Assembly: GCA_026415295.1 (NCBI GenBank)
Contig: JAOAHJ010000004.1
Location: forward strand, 47,321-111,320
Length of the DNA stretch: 64,000 bases
Source: Spirochaetota bacterium
Lineage (GTDB): Bacteria > Spirochaetota > JAAYUW01 > JAOAHJ01
Direction: 5' to 3'
This document shows positions 18,961 through 28,510 of the stretch, piece after piece. The notes below the pieces were generated by a model. That model saw only the letters and a program-made list of their open reading frames with translations, ran no database searches and was not told where the DNA came from. Position 1 is the stretch's first letter, and each line of letters starts with the position of its first letter. The translations under genes and the position numbers were made by a program.

Positions 18961-20349
18961 GTGTTTAAAAACAGAATAGGATATGCATGTATACCTTTAA
19001 GAGTTGATTTTAGAACAAATAGAAAAGTTTTGTTGCAAAATTATAATGAAGACTTACTATTAAATTTAATAGAATTAAATTTAAAAGATCTTTTAAATAT
19101 CTTAAAATATAATTTTGTTAATAAAATTTATCTTTTCAGAATAAGCTCAGAAATTATTCCTTTTGGTTCCCTATCTTCTAACAATCAAGTTTTATCTAAT
19201 TATGAAAAAGAGTTTTCAAAAAAATTCATTAAAGTAGATTATAGAAAATATTTTAATGAATTGTTAAAAACAATTGGAGATTTTATTAAAGAGAATAATT
19301 TAAGAGTTTCTATGCATCCAGGCCAATATCTCGTATTAAATTCTGAAGATGAAAATGTTATTAAAAATTCAATAGATGATCTTATATATCACTGCAGTTT
19401 TCTTGACTCTCTTGGGATAGATTATTCTCATAAAGTTATTATTCATACGGGGGGTAAGTTTAATAATAAAAAATTTTCTATTCAAAAATTTATAAAAGTT
19501 TTTAATAAATTGGATAAAGATTTAAAAAAAAGAATTATTCTTGAAAATGATGAAAAAAGCTTCAATTTTGATGATATATTTTTTATTTATGAATACACTG
19601 GAGTACCTCTTGTATTTGATTATTTTCACAATCTTCTAAATCCATCAAATAGAAGTTATTCTGAGATATTTAATTTGGTTAAAAAAACATGGAAAAAAGA
19701 GGATGGAATTCCTAAAATTCATTATTCAGATAAATCCTCTTATAAAAAATTTGGAGCTCATTCTGAATTTATTATATTAAAAAATTTTCTTAAATTTTAT
19801 AAGTTAATAGATGAATATAATTTTGATATTATGCTCGAAACTAAGGATAAAGATATCTCTGCAATAAAAGTAATAAATTCATTAATTTATAATTATTTAA
19901 ATAAACTTAATGTTAATGAAAATTATGAAAATATTTACTCTAATGAAAAATCAAATGACTTTAACAATGCTGATTCAAAAAAAATAATTAAAAAAATGTT
20001 AACTGATGAATGGAGTAGATATAAATATCTAGTTATGCTCTTTAGTTACTCAAAGTATAAAGAGATATCTTACCTTGTAAATCATAATAATAATATTAAT
20101 GAATTTTATTTTAAAATAGATGAGATTTTATCTGAAAAAAAATTTGAAAATATAAAATCAACTTATGAACATTTAATTGGTTATTTTAAAGAAGTCTTGA
20201 ATAAAAAGGAAAAAGAAAAGTTATTAACATTTTTAAATCAAAATAAAATTATACCGTATGGATTGAACTATGTTTATAATTTATCAAAAAAATATAATTT
20301 AAAATTTATTAAAGAACAATACTTGTTTTTTTATTATAAATACTTTTAA
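18961..20349 (+). CDS. uvsE: UV-damage endonuclease
   Basis: UvsE/UVDE nicks DNA 5' of UV photoproducts and some other lesions, starting excision repair without UvrABC. The first ~300 residues match the TIM-barrel family: RIGYACIPLR, LFRISSEIIPFGS, SMHPGQYLVLNS, VIIHTGGKFNNKK, ILENDEKSF, VFDYFHNLLNP, KIHYSDKSS and MLETKDKD. These supply the His, Glu and Asp ligands of the metal cluster. The remaining ~150 residues form a C-terminal extension of unknown fold, so the total of 462 is long for the family. The start codon is GTG: it is the first usable start after an in-frame stop at 18940, and there is no ribosome site. The neighbouring chorismate mutase converges from the other strand only 8 bases away. 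Confidence 0.92.
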   Translation: MFKNRIGYACIPLRVDFRTNRKVLLQNYNEDLLLNLIELNLKDLLNILKYNFVNKIYLFRISSEIIPFGSLSSNNQVLSNYEKEFSKKFIKVDYRKYFNELLKTIGDFIKENNLRVSMHPGQYLVLNSEDENVIKNSIDDLIYHCSFLDSLGIDYSHKVIIHTGGKFNNKKFSIQKFIKVFNKLDKDLKKRIILENDEKSFNFDDIFFIYEYTGVPLVFDYFHNLLNPSNRSYSEIFNLVKKTWKKEDGIPKIHYSDKSSYKKFGAHSEFIILKNFLKFYKLIDEYNFDIMLETKDKDISAIKVINSLIYNYLNKLNVNENYENIYSNEKSNDFNNADSKKIIKKMLTDEWSRYKYLVMLFSYSKYKEISYLVNHNNNINEFYFKIDEILSEKKFENIKSTYEHLIGYFKEVLNKKEKEKLLTFLNQNKIIPYGLNYVYNLSKKYNLKFIKEQYLFFYYKYF

Positions 20350-20357
20350 TAAATTTA

Positions 20358-20711
20358 TTAAGACTTAATATTAGTATTTTTTGAAATGTAAAAGATTATT
20401 TCATATATTCTTTTTATTTGGTTAAAAAAATTTATTTCTTTTTTTTTATTTTCAAATTGATTTTTAGTCTTAAATATTTTTTTTAAAAATATTTTATTTA
20501 TATATTTCTCTACATTTTCTAAAATTTCATTTTCTCTTTTACTATCATTAATATCAAAACCTAATTTCTTTTTTAATTCTATAATATCATTTGCTAAAAT
20601 TGTTCTTTTAATTAAAAGGTTAATAATATTTCTATCTATTATATTTATTTTTTTTCTTTTATTTTCAATTATTTTTAAATATTTTTTTGTATTTATTAAA
20701 TTTTTTATCAT
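20358..20711 (-). CDS. Chorismate mutase, AroQ type, stand-alone
   Basis: A 117-residue all-helical protein. It carries the AroQ chorismate mutase pattern: an Arg in ENKRKKINIIDRNIINLL, an Arg in LLIKR, a Lys in IIELKKKLG, and the DSKRENEIL motif whose Asp, Arg and Glu bind the substrate. The enzyme turns chorismate into prephenate on the way to Phe and Tyr. No prephenate dehydrogenase or dehydratase is fused or adjacent. It begins 25 bases after the FAD gene on the same strand, with a GGAGAT site, so they are likely co-transcribed. Confidence 0.8.
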   Translation of the reverse strand: MIKNLINTKKYLKIIENKRKKINIIDRNIINLLIKRTILANDIIELKKKLGFDINDSKRENEILENVEKYINKIFLKKIFKTKNQFENKKKEINFFNQIKRIYEIIFYISKNTNIKS

Positions 20712-20735
20712 TAAATATCTCCAGTTTTAAAAATT

Positions 20736-22637
20736 TTAGTAGTTTCTTTGAAAAAATGAATCAGCAATAATCTTTAAAGCAAGATTTATCCCATCTATTG
20801 CAGAAGAAACTATTCCTCCAGCAAATCCAGATCCTTCTCCTATAGAATAAAGGTTTTTTACATTTGTTTCATAGTTTTCATTTCTTAGTACCCAAACAGG
20901 AGATGAACTTCTGGTTTCAACTCCTGTTAAGAAAGCATAATCATAATCAAAATTTTTAATAAGTTTACCAAATTTTGATAATCCAAATTTAATTGCTTGT
21001 ATAACTTCTGGAGGCAAGATATCATCAAAATTAGTATATGTTATGCCTGGTTTATATGTAGGTTTTATTATAATTTTTTTAATATTAACTCTTTTATAGA
21101 AACAATCTTTTAATGAAAGTTCATTTTTAATAAAATCTTTAACATATAATCCTGGTGCATTAAATGGAGTTTTTTCAATATTAAAAGTTTTCTTAAAAGC
21201 TAATTTTTCTATATTTTTTCTAAAATTTATAAAATCTATAGGATTTTTTATATTATAATCTTCAGGATAAATATCAACTAAAATAGCAGAATTTGAATTT
21301 TCTCCATCTCTTTTATTAAAACTCATTCCATTTGTAACTATAGTATTGTTTTCAGTCATAGAAGGAATTACATAACCACCAGGACACATACAAAAAGTAT
21401 AAATCCCCCTTTTTCTTAGAAATTTACTATCGTAAAAATGTGTTGCTAATTTATAAGTTGCAGATTCTATTAGTGGATGATTCCTGAAATTTCCATATAA
21501 AGAATTTTCTATCATTTCTCTTTTATGTTCAATTCTAACACCAAAAGAAATGGGTTTTGGTTTAGAAGAAATTCCTTTATTTATTAAAAGTTCCATTATA
21601 TCTGTAGCTCCATTTCCAGTTGCAAATATTAAGATTTCAGTTTCATATGTTTCCTCATTATTATTATAAATAAAATTATTATTAAGATTTTTAATTCTTA
21701 ATAAGAAATCATTTTTTCTAATTTCAAAATCATCTAATTTTTTATTAAAAAATATTTTGCCTCCAAATTTTTCTATCTCTTTTGTTATATTTTTAACTAC
21801 ATTTTTTAATAAGTCTGTTCCTATATGAGGGTTTGAACTATAAAGAATCTTGCTTTCAGCACCAAAATAAACTAAAGTATTAAATAAAATTCTTATTAAA
21901 TTGTTGTTTAAATTGGTTGTTAATTTTCCATCAGAATAAGTACCAGCTCCACCTTCTCCATATTGTATATTTGAATTTTCATCTAATACTCTATTTTTCA
22001 ATAAATTGTCCACCTTTTTATCTCTTCTATCAATATGATCTCCTCTTTCTATTATGATTGGTTTATAACCAGCATATGCTAAAGATAAGGCACAAAAAAT
22101 ACCTGCTGGCCCACAACCTATTATGACTGGGTTGTTTTTTTTAAATTTGTTATTGTTAGTAATATTTTTTAATTCAACTATATTTAAAAAATTTATTATT
22201 AAATTATAAAGATTTATTTTATTAATAGTAGAATAAATATTGAATTCTTTTGATATGATAATTTTATTTATTAAATTATTAAAATTGTTTTCTTTTTCAT
22301 CAAGCAAAATATTTCTAAAATTATTATTAATTTCTAAAAATTTTTTATGAATTTTTATGTTAACTTTTCCATATTTAGTAACTACAATAAGATCATTATT
22401 TTTTACTAGTTTTCTCTTAATTTCATTATTATCATAAAGGCATACGATGAAATTTAAAACTATAAAAATATTGTTTTTATTTCTTGCGTCTATAGATCTT
22501 TTTTTAAATATTATTTTTTCTATTAAGTATTTAGGTATATTAAGATTTTTTAAAATAAAATCTTCAATTTTATATTTTTCTTCTTCTTCATTTGTTAATT
22601 CTATTATAGGAATTTTAAAATTTTCAATTTCTAACAT
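20736..22637 (-). CDS. COG2509-type FAD-dependent dehydrogenase
   Basis: A 633-residue flavoprotein of the uncharacterised COG2509 family, named on motif grounds as an NAD(P)/FAD-dependent oxidoreductase. Residues ~1-150 are a preceding domain that is Asn/Lys-rich and unclear. The FAD site is IIGCGPAGIFCALSLAYAG near 170-190, then IERGDHIDRRDKKVDNL, and NIQYGEGGAGTYSDGKLTTN, a family signature. The C-terminal part has GRVIPSMTENN-like CMCPGGYVIPS, LTGVETRSSSPVWVLR and the closing IGEGSGFAGGIVSSAIDGIN, which holds the flavin. The reaction is unknown. It probably heads a two-gene unit with chorismate mutase. Confidence 0.85.
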   Translation of the reverse strand: MLEIENFKIPIIELTNEEEEKYKIEDFILKNLNIPKYLIEKIIFKKRSIDARNKNNIFIVLNFIVCLYDNNEIKRKLVKNNDLIVVTKYGKVNIKIHKKFLEINNNFRNILLDEKENNFNNLINKIIISKEFNIYSTINKINLYNLIINFLNIVELKNITNNNKFKKNNPVIIGCGPAGIFCALSLAYAGYKPIIIERGDHIDRRDKKVDNLLKNRVLDENSNIQYGEGGAGTYSDGKLTTNLNNNLIRILFNTLVYFGAESKILYSSNPHIGTDLLKNVVKNITKEIEKFGGKIFFNKKLDDFEIRKNDFLLRIKNLNNNFIYNNNEETYETEILIFATGNGATDIMELLINKGISSKPKPISFGVRIEHKREMIENSLYGNFRNHPLIESATYKLATHFYDSKFLRKRGIYTFCMCPGGYVIPSMTENNTIVTNGMSFNKRDGENSNSAILVDIYPEDYNIKNPIDFINFRKNIEKLAFKKTFNIEKTPFNAPGLYVKDFIKNELSLKDCFYKRVNIKKIIIKPTYKPGITYTNFDDILPPEVIQAIKFGLSKFGKLIKNFDYDYAFLTGVETRSSSPVWVLRNENYETNVKNLYSIGEGSGFAGGIVSSAIDGINLALKIIADSFFQRNY

Positions 22638-22756
22638 AAAAACTAAAATAATATATATATTGCATTTTTCAATATTATGTTTAAAATAATTATGTCAATT
22701 ATAAAATTTATTAAAAATAATTTTTAATATAATTTTTTTAGGAAGAGGTATCTGCT

Positions 22757-24550
22757 ATGAGTTTTAAAAAAGTAAATTATGATTATTTTGAAATCGATGA
22801 ATTAAGAGATTTTAGAGAATTAATAAGCAGAGCAAAGGAAAAATATAAGACAAAATTATCATTTTATGAAAAAGATAATAATGATAATTATGTTGGTATT
22901 TCATTTGAAGATTTTTACAACTATATTTCTTATCTTGGAGAAGGTTTGTTAAGTTTAAAAAATATAAACCAAAGAGACAAAATTGCATTAATTGGTAGAA
23001 ACTGTAGAAAATGGGCGATTTCATATTTAGCCATAACGACATCTAATTTTATAGTTGTTCCTATTGATAAAGAACTAAAAGATTTTGAAATAGATTCAAT
23101 AATTAGAAAAGCTAACTGTAAAGCTATTATTTTTGAAAACAAATTTTTTGAAATATTAAATAATATTCAACTAAATAATCCAAATCTTATCTATTTAATA
23201 CCTTTTGAAAATGATCATAGATCTGAATTTAGTTTTGATAAATTAATAAGTTTAGGTATTGAAAAATGTAAAATAGATTCAATATATAATAAAATAAATA
23301 TAAATCCAAATGAAGTTACTTCTATTTTGTTCACTTCAGGTACTACTGGGATTCCAAAGGGAGTCATGTTATCTCAAAAGAATATTTTGTCAAATATAAG
23401 GCAAATGAGGTCACTATATTGGATTGACGAAAATGATACTTTTTTATCAGTTTTGCCTCTTCACCATTCATATGAATGTACATGTGGTTTTTTATGTCAG
23501 ATTCATTCAGGAAGTTCTATATATTATGCTCAATCTTTAAAGAAAATAGCTGATAATTTAAGAGAATCAAAAGCAACAATAATGCTTGGAGTTCCACTTT
23601 TATTTGAATCTTTTTATAAAAGAATTATTGAAGTTGGTTTTTCTGGCATTTTAGGAAAGATTAAATATTTCATTGCAACTCTAATTTGCGATATATTTGA
23701 AGGTATATTTAAAAAAAATATAAGAAGAAAAGTATTTAAGAAAATTCATGATAAATTTGGTGGTAAACTCCAAAGATTTATATCCGGCGGAGCAGCATTA
23801 CCAAAAGAGGTAGAAAAATTTTTCAATAAAATTGGAATAATCCTATGTCAAGGTTATGGCATAACAGAATGTTCTCCCCTTCTTTCTGTAAATAGAATAG
23901 AAAAGGATAAATATCTTGAATATAAGATATCATCAGTTGGTAAAATAGCATCAGATGTTGATATTAAAATATTTGATCAAGATTTAAATGGAATAGGAGA
24001 AATTGGAGCGAAAGGGCCTAACATTATGTTAGGATATTATGATGATCCAGAATCAACAGAAAAAGCTTTTAATGAAGGTTATTTTCTTACAGGAGACTAT
24101 GGTTTTATTGATAAGGAGGGATTTTTATTTATTTCAGGTAGAAAAAAAGATGTTATCATTACAAAAAATGGTAAAAATGTATATCCTGAAGAAATAGAAT
24201 ATTTCTATAATAATTCAGAGTATATATCAGAAATTATAGTTAAAGAAGGCAAAGAACCAGTAACAGGTGATCCTGTTATTATATCAATAATAAGACCTAA
24301 TTTTGAGAATTTTTCAAAAATTTTAAATGTACCTTTTGAAGAAATTCAAAGAAGAGAAATTTTAGACAAAAATATTAATTTTATAATTGAGCAAATTAGA
24401 AAAGAAATAAAAGAGAATAACAAGAAACTACCACCTTTTAAAATGATAAAATATTTTTATATAACTTTTACAGAATTTGAAAGAACTACAACTAAGAAAG
24501 TAAAAAGATATAAAATTATTCCCAAAGGACCGATTTATAATGTTTATTGA
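22757..24550 (+). CDS. Long-chain acyl-CoA synthetase-like AMP-binding protein
   Basis: A 597-residue ANL-superfamily ligase that activates a carboxylic acid with ATP to an acyl-adenylate and transfers it to CoA. Visible core motifs: TSILFTSGTTGIPKGVMLSQ (A3), GYGITECSP (A5), a TGDYGFIDKEGFLFISGRKK block (A7-A8), and KNVYPEEIE near the C terminus. The overall layout resembles FadD/FAA1-type long-chain fatty acid ligases, with the C-terminal lysine region TTKKVKRYK. The substrate range is not readable from the sequence. It has a GGAAGAGG site before the ATG. Confidence 0.9.
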   Translation: MSFKKVNYDYFEIDELRDFRELISRAKEKYKTKLSFYEKDNNDNYVGISFEDFYNYISYLGEGLLSLKNINQRDKIALIGRNCRKWAISYLAITTSNFIVVPIDKELKDFEIDSIIRKANCKAIIFENKFFEILNNIQLNNPNLIYLIPFENDHRSEFSFDKLISLGIEKCKIDSIYNKININPNEVTSILFTSGTTGIPKGVMLSQKNILSNIRQMRSLYWIDENDTFLSVLPLHHSYECTCGFLCQIHSGSSIYYAQSLKKIADNLRESKATIMLGVPLLFESFYKRIIEVGFSGILGKIKYFIATLICDIFEGIFKKNIRRKVFKKIHDKFGGKLQRFISGGAALPKEVEKFFNKIGIILCQGYGITECSPLLSVNRIEKDKYLEYKISSVGKIASDVDIKIFDQDLNGIGEIGAKGPNIMLGYYDDPESTEKAFNEGYFLTGDYGFIDKEGFLFISGRKKDVIITKNGKNVYPEEIEYFYNNSEYISEIIVKEGKEPVTGDPVIISIIRPNFENFSKILNVPFEEIQRREILDKNINFIIEQIRKEIKENNKKLPPFKMIKYFYITFTEFERTTTKKVKRYKIIPKGPIYNVY

Positions 24551-24688
24551 TAAAATTTATTAAAAAAATTATATAATGAAAAAATAATTTTAAATCATAT
24601 GTTATATTTAATTTTTTTTTATTAGAATATGTTTCTATATTTTAGCAAATTTAAATAATTTTAATTACGAAAATTATGAAGGAATGTT

Positions 24689-25630
24689 ATGAGAAATTAT
24701 AAATATATTTTTGGCCCAGTACTCTCAAGAAGACTTGGAATTTCACTTGGTATAGATTTATTACCTTATAAAACATGTTCATTAGATTGTATATATTGTG
24801 AATGTGGTAAAACTACAAATTTAACTGTTAAAAGAGAAAATTATTATAATTTAAATGAAGTTTTTGAAGAAGTTAAAGATTTTATGCTAAATAATGATGA
24901 ACCTGATTTTATCACTTTTTCAGGTTCTGGTGAACCAACTTTATTTAAAGATTTTGGGTTACTTGCAGATATGATTAAAAATGAATTCCCTAAAGTAAAA
25001 TTATGTCTATTAACAAATTCAACCTTTTTTAGCTTAGAAGAGGTAAGAGAAGGTGCAAAAAAATTTGATATAGTTTTACCATCGCTTGATGCTGCTACTG
25101 ATGAAGATTTTTATAAGATAAATAGACCTCATAAAGACTTAAATTTGAAAGATATTATTGATGGTTTGATAAAATTTAGGAAAGAATTTTCTGGAAAAAT
25201 ATGGCTTGAAGTTTTTTTTGCAAAAAATGTAAATGATAATGAGGAAAATATAAACCAGCTTTATTATTATATAAAATTAATATCTCCAGATAGGGTACAA
25301 TTAAATACTCTTGATAGACCTCCTGCTTATGAAGGAGTTGAGGTTGTAGATAAAATTTTTTTAGAAAATTTAATAGAAAGATGGAAAGATTTAAATGTAG
25401 AAATAATTTCAAGATATAAGAAAAGAAACAATATTAAAGATTATTCAGAAGCTTTTGAGCATTTATTACTAAATTCATTAAAAAGAAGACCTTTAACAAT
25501 TGAAGATTTAGAGAATATTTTTCATATTGACAAAAAAACAATAAATAAATACCTTGATGTACTGGAAAATGAGAAGAAAATAAAGAGTATAATAATTGAT
25601 GGAAAAATATTTATTTCTTATAATAGCTAG
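24689..25630 (+). CDS. Radical SAM protein (COG0731-like) with C-terminal winged helix
   Basis: A 313-residue radical SAM enzyme. The cluster motif CSLDCIYCECG (CX3CX2C) is at the start of the barrel, followed by FITFSGSGEPTLFKDFG and the LCLLTNSTFF strand. PSLDAATDEDFYKINRPH and the VQLNTLDRPPAYEG end are family-typical. Residues ~245-305 look like a winged helix-turn-helix (LTIEDLENIFHIDKKTINKYLDVLENEKKI), an added DNA- or RNA-contact domain. The family is related to wyosine-type enzymes, but the substrate is unknown. GAAGGAA precedes the ATG. Confidence 0.85.
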   Translation: MRNYKYIFGPVLSRRLGISLGIDLLPYKTCSLDCIYCECGKTTNLTVKRENYYNLNEVFEEVKDFMLNNDEPDFITFSGSGEPTLFKDFGLLADMIKNEFPKVKLCLLTNSTFFSLEEVREGAKKFDIVLPSLDAATDEDFYKINRPHKDLNLKDIIDGLIKFRKEFSGKIWLEVFFAKNVNDNEENINQLYYYIKLISPDRVQLNTLDRPPAYEGVEVVDKIFLENLIERWKDLNVEIISRYKKRNNIKDYSEAFEHLLLNSLKRRPLTIEDLENIFHIDKKTINKYLDVLENEKKIKSIIIDGKIFISYNS

Positions 25631-25689
25631 ATTTTTTTGAAATAATTTAATTTTATTAGTGTTATTATATTTTAGTATTTTTAATATTT

Positions 25690-27231
25690 TTATTTGTTTC
25701 TAATAGATGAATGTAAAAGATAACCAAGTTTATTTCTATCCATAATTTGAATTTCAGGGAAATTTTGAGAGTAATTAATAAAATCATTATCAAAATTAAA
25801 ATTACAGATAAAAATTAATTTTTTTGCTTTATATTTATTCATTAAATCATATAAATATTGTAAATATCTTTTATCAAGATTATATTTTGTAAAGATTCTA
25901 ATGCAAACTATTTCTCTACTTATATAAGGATAATCTTTGGTACATATTATATTTATTCCTTTTTCTTTTTCTTTGGTTCTATAAAAATACCTATAAAATT
26001 TGATTTTATAATTAAATATAGAACATATTTTTAAACTGTAATTTATAAAAGATTTTTTTGAAAGTTTAATAAAATCTTTTATAAGTTTTTCCCTTATTTC
26101 TAAATTTTTATCTTTATCAAAAAAAATCTCAAAATCTTCTTTTATGTAACTTAATTTAAGATTTAAGGGCTTTTTATTTGATAAAAGTAAAAGATCTGTT
26201 ATAATTGTTTTATTTTTTAACTTTTTAAAAAATTCTTTTGCCTTCTCTTCAAATTCATTAAAATTAAAATTTTTATAATTGTTATTAATTTTTAATAAAA
26301 AAGTTTTATAAAAGTTAAAACTTTCTCTATCATCAAGAATATAACATGTGCATAAAATATAGTTTATTATTTTTTCCTTATAAAACTGCGTAATTTCTGA
26401 TTTTATAATGTTTTGTATATATATATTATAAATTTTGAGATTGTTTTCTTTTCCAATTTCTCCATAAAATTTAGCAAGTTCAGAAATAATAATTCCAAAG
26501 ATAACATAGAAATCTTTATAATTATTGTTTTCAGAAATTTTTTTAATTGACTCATTTGAAAACTTATATGACTTATCAAAATCATTTTTAGAAAAATATA
26601 TAACAGAAAGAATAAGATCTGACAAAAAATATTTATTAAAAGCTGAAAAACTTAAAAAATCATAGATAACATTTTCAGGTTTTGATATAATTGCGTTTAC
26701 TGAATAAAATAAAAATTTAGCTTCAAAATTATTTTCTTCAATGTTAGTTGCTTGAAAAAAGTATAATCTTGCTTTTTCATAAAAGTTTTGTGAAAAATAA
26801 ATTTTACCAACCAATATACACCACAAAGGATCATATATACCAGTGTCTTTAATAGAAAAAAGTTTATTAAAAGCTTCTGTTGTTTGGTTTAATTCAAAGA
26901 GAATAGCAGCCATTTTAATTTGATAATTATGAAGTTCAAATTTGTCTGTAATAAAACCCATTTCTAACATAATTTGCATATAATGTAATGCTTTTTGTTT
27001 ATTATCTAATTTATTATTTAATTCAATCAATAAATAGAGAAAATCTTTAGTATATGGTTTTTTTTGTTCAATGTTTTCAAGATAATTTTTAGCTTTATAA
27101 AGTTCTACTATATTATTTTTATAAAAAACTGTATCAAATAGTTTTAAATATTTATATCTATTATAAAGAATAAAAATTATTGAAGGGGAACAAACTATTG
27201 AAAAAATAATTATTATATCTATTAAATTCAT
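25690..27231 (-). CDS. Membrane-anchored TPR protein with degenerate Mrr-like C terminus
   Basis: A 513-residue protein. A single N-terminal membrane segment (LIDIIIIFSIVCSPSIIFIL, 3-22) is followed by about 330 residues of helical repeats of TPR type (for example KALHYMQIMLEMG, ARLYFFQATNIEENNFEAKF). The last ~85 residues, from GINIICTKD to DRNKLGYLLHSS, resemble the Mrr/PD-(D/E)XK endonuclease fold in strand order and in the closing IQIMDRNKLGYLL strand. The catalytic positions look lost: Asp becomes Asn in GINIIC, and the QxK strand becomes CIRIF. I infer a non-catalytic, possibly DNA- or protein-binding domain. Both the domain call and its function are uncertain. Confidence 0.6.
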   Translation of the reverse strand: MNLIDIIIIFSIVCSPSIIFILYNRYKYLKLFDTVFYKNNIVELYKAKNYLENIEQKKPYTKDFLYLLIELNNKLDNKQKALHYMQIMLEMGFITDKFELHNYQIKMAAILFELNQTTEAFNKLFSIKDTGIYDPLWCILVGKIYFSQNFYEKARLYFFQATNIEENNFEAKFLFYSVNAIISKPENVIYDFLSFSAFNKYFLSDLILSVIYFSKNDFDKSYKFSNESIKKISENNNYKDFYVIFGIIISELAKFYGEIGKENNLKIYNIYIQNIIKSEITQFYKEKIINYILCTCYILDDRESFNFYKTFLLKINNNYKNFNFNEFEEKAKEFFKKLKNKTIITDLLLLSNKKPLNLKLSYIKEDFEIFFDKDKNLEIREKLIKDFIKLSKKSFINYSLKICSIFNYKIKFYRYFYRTKEKEKGINIICTKDYPYISREIVCIRIFTKYNLDKRYLQYLYDLMNKYKAKKLIFICNFNFDNDFINYSQNFPEIQIMDRNKLGYLLHSSIRNK

Positions 27232-27486
27232 TTTTTATTTTTTTATTATTTTAGTCTTTAGTTTTTTATTTTTATTTTGTATTTTTATTAAATTAATTTA
27301 CATTTTGTTAATAAAATAAATTGAAAAAAAATAATTTCAAACTATTTTTTATTGTGTTGTTGCACTTTTGATAAAAATTTTATTTTTTTAAAACATTTTA
27401 ATAAAATTTGATAAAATTAATTTTTATTAAAAACTGATTATAAAAAAATTTTTTTAAAAAACTTTAATAATATGTAATGGTATTAT

Positions 27487-28116
27487 ATGTTTAATAAAGA
27501 ATTAATAGAAAAATATTCAAAATCTTTTAAAGAAGGACAAATTATATTCACTGAAGGAAGTTTTGGAAGAGAGATGTACATACTTCTAGAAGGAGAGGTT
27601 GAAATATATAGAGAAATTGATGGTAAAAAGAGAGTTCTTGCAGTATTAAAAAAGGGTGATTTTTTTGGAGAGATGTCTATTATAGATAAATTTCCAAGAA
27701 GTGCTTCTGCTTGTGCAAAAACTAATATAACTGTTATAGTAATAAATGGTATTTTATTTGCGAAATTACTTCAAACTAACATTGAATTTTCTATTAAAAT
27801 TATAAAAATGTTAATTTCAAGATTGAGAAATACAAATGAAATTATAGTAAGTTTATATAATAAAGATAGAGAAGATAAAGTTATTTCTGCAATAAACGAA
27901 TTTTTCAATTATGAGGTAAAAGATCCGAATTTAAAAAATAAAAAAATGATCCCTAAAGATCAATTTATTCAATATTGTGAAAAGAGTAAAAATCTACCAA
28001 AAAATATTGTTGTTACTCAATTAAATGGTTTAAAATCAAAAAATATTCTTGATTATGATAATTCTGGTAAATTTATTTTTTGTACTAACATAGATAGAAG
28101 ATATAAAAAAAATTAA
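27487..28116 (+). CDS. Cyclic-nucleotide-binding protein, CRP/FNR-like
   Basis: A 209-residue protein. Residues 13-125 are a cyclic-nucleotide-binding jelly roll: FKEGQIIFTEGSFGREMYILLEGEVEIY, then the phosphate-binding cassette FFGEMSIIDKFPRSASA with the FGE..PRSA core that binds cAMP. A long helix follows (115-145). The C-terminal third (150-205) is short for a full HTH but contains a helix-rich region, so DNA binding is possible but not shown. The class III adenylate cyclase at 48.3 kb could supply its ligand. No classical ribosome site precedes the ATG. Confidence 0.85.
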   Translation: MFNKELIEKYSKSFKEGQIIFTEGSFGREMYILLEGEVEIYREIDGKKRVLAVLKKGDFFGEMSIIDKFPRSASACAKTNITVIVINGILFAKLLQTNIEFSIKIIKMLISRLRNTNEIIVSLYNKDREDKVISAINEFFNYEVKDPNLKNKKMIPKDQFIQYCEKSKNLPKNIVVTQLNGLKSKNILDYDNSGKFIFCTNIDRRYKKN

Positions 28117-28118
28117 TA

Positions 28119-28481
28119 TTAATTTTTCATTCCTCTTACTCTTGGTATTAAACAAATAAACTTAAGTATTTTGTTTGAGTTATTAACATATTGATGTTCT
28201 TCAAAAGGTGGTACAAATATCGCATCTCCTTCTTTGATCACAATTTCTTCTCCTTTACTATTTTTTAAAACACCTTCTCCTTCTAGGATGTAATTTTCAT
28301 GTTCCCAATCATGAGAATGTAAAGGAGTATGGCCACCTGGTTCAATTATAAAAACTCTTAATATGAAGTTTGGAACATCAAAATTATCACCAAGTAAAAC
28401 TTTAAATTTAGAATTTTTAGCACCTTCCATTTTTACTTCAGACCATTCAATATCATTGATATTTAGTTTTTTTATGTTCAT
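28119..28481 (-). CDS. Cupin-domain protein
   Basis: About 120 residues of one cupin fold: VLLGDNFDVPNFILRVFIIEPGGHTPLHSHDWEHENYILEGEG contains the first metal motif (G-x5-H-x-H-x4-E), and PPFEEHQYVNNSNKILKFIC is the second. The start is the ATG at 28479-28481, reading MNIKKLNIND, because a perfect AAAAGGAGG lies 5 bases before it; upstream in-frame methionines lack a site. The protein ends only two bases after the convergent CNB gene. Substrate and reaction are unknown. Cupins of this size are often small-molecule sensors or isomerases. Confidence 0.85.
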   Translation of the reverse strand: MNIKKLNINDIEWSEVKMEGAKNSKFKVLLGDNFDVPNFILRVFIIEPGGHTPLHSHDWEHENYILEGEGVLKNSKGEEIVIKEGDAIFVPPFEEHQYVNNSNKILKFICLIPRVRGMKN

Positions 28482-28486
28482 AAAAT

Positions 28487-28495
28487 CCTCCTTTT
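28487..28495 (-). promoter_or_regulatory. Ribosome binding site that fixes the cupin start
   Basis: On the minus strand AAAAGGAGG precedes the ATG at 28481 by five bases. It decides between this start and upstream in-frame alternatives that have no such site. Confidence 0.85.
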
Positions 28496-28510
28496 GTCGA
28501 TAAAAATAAT

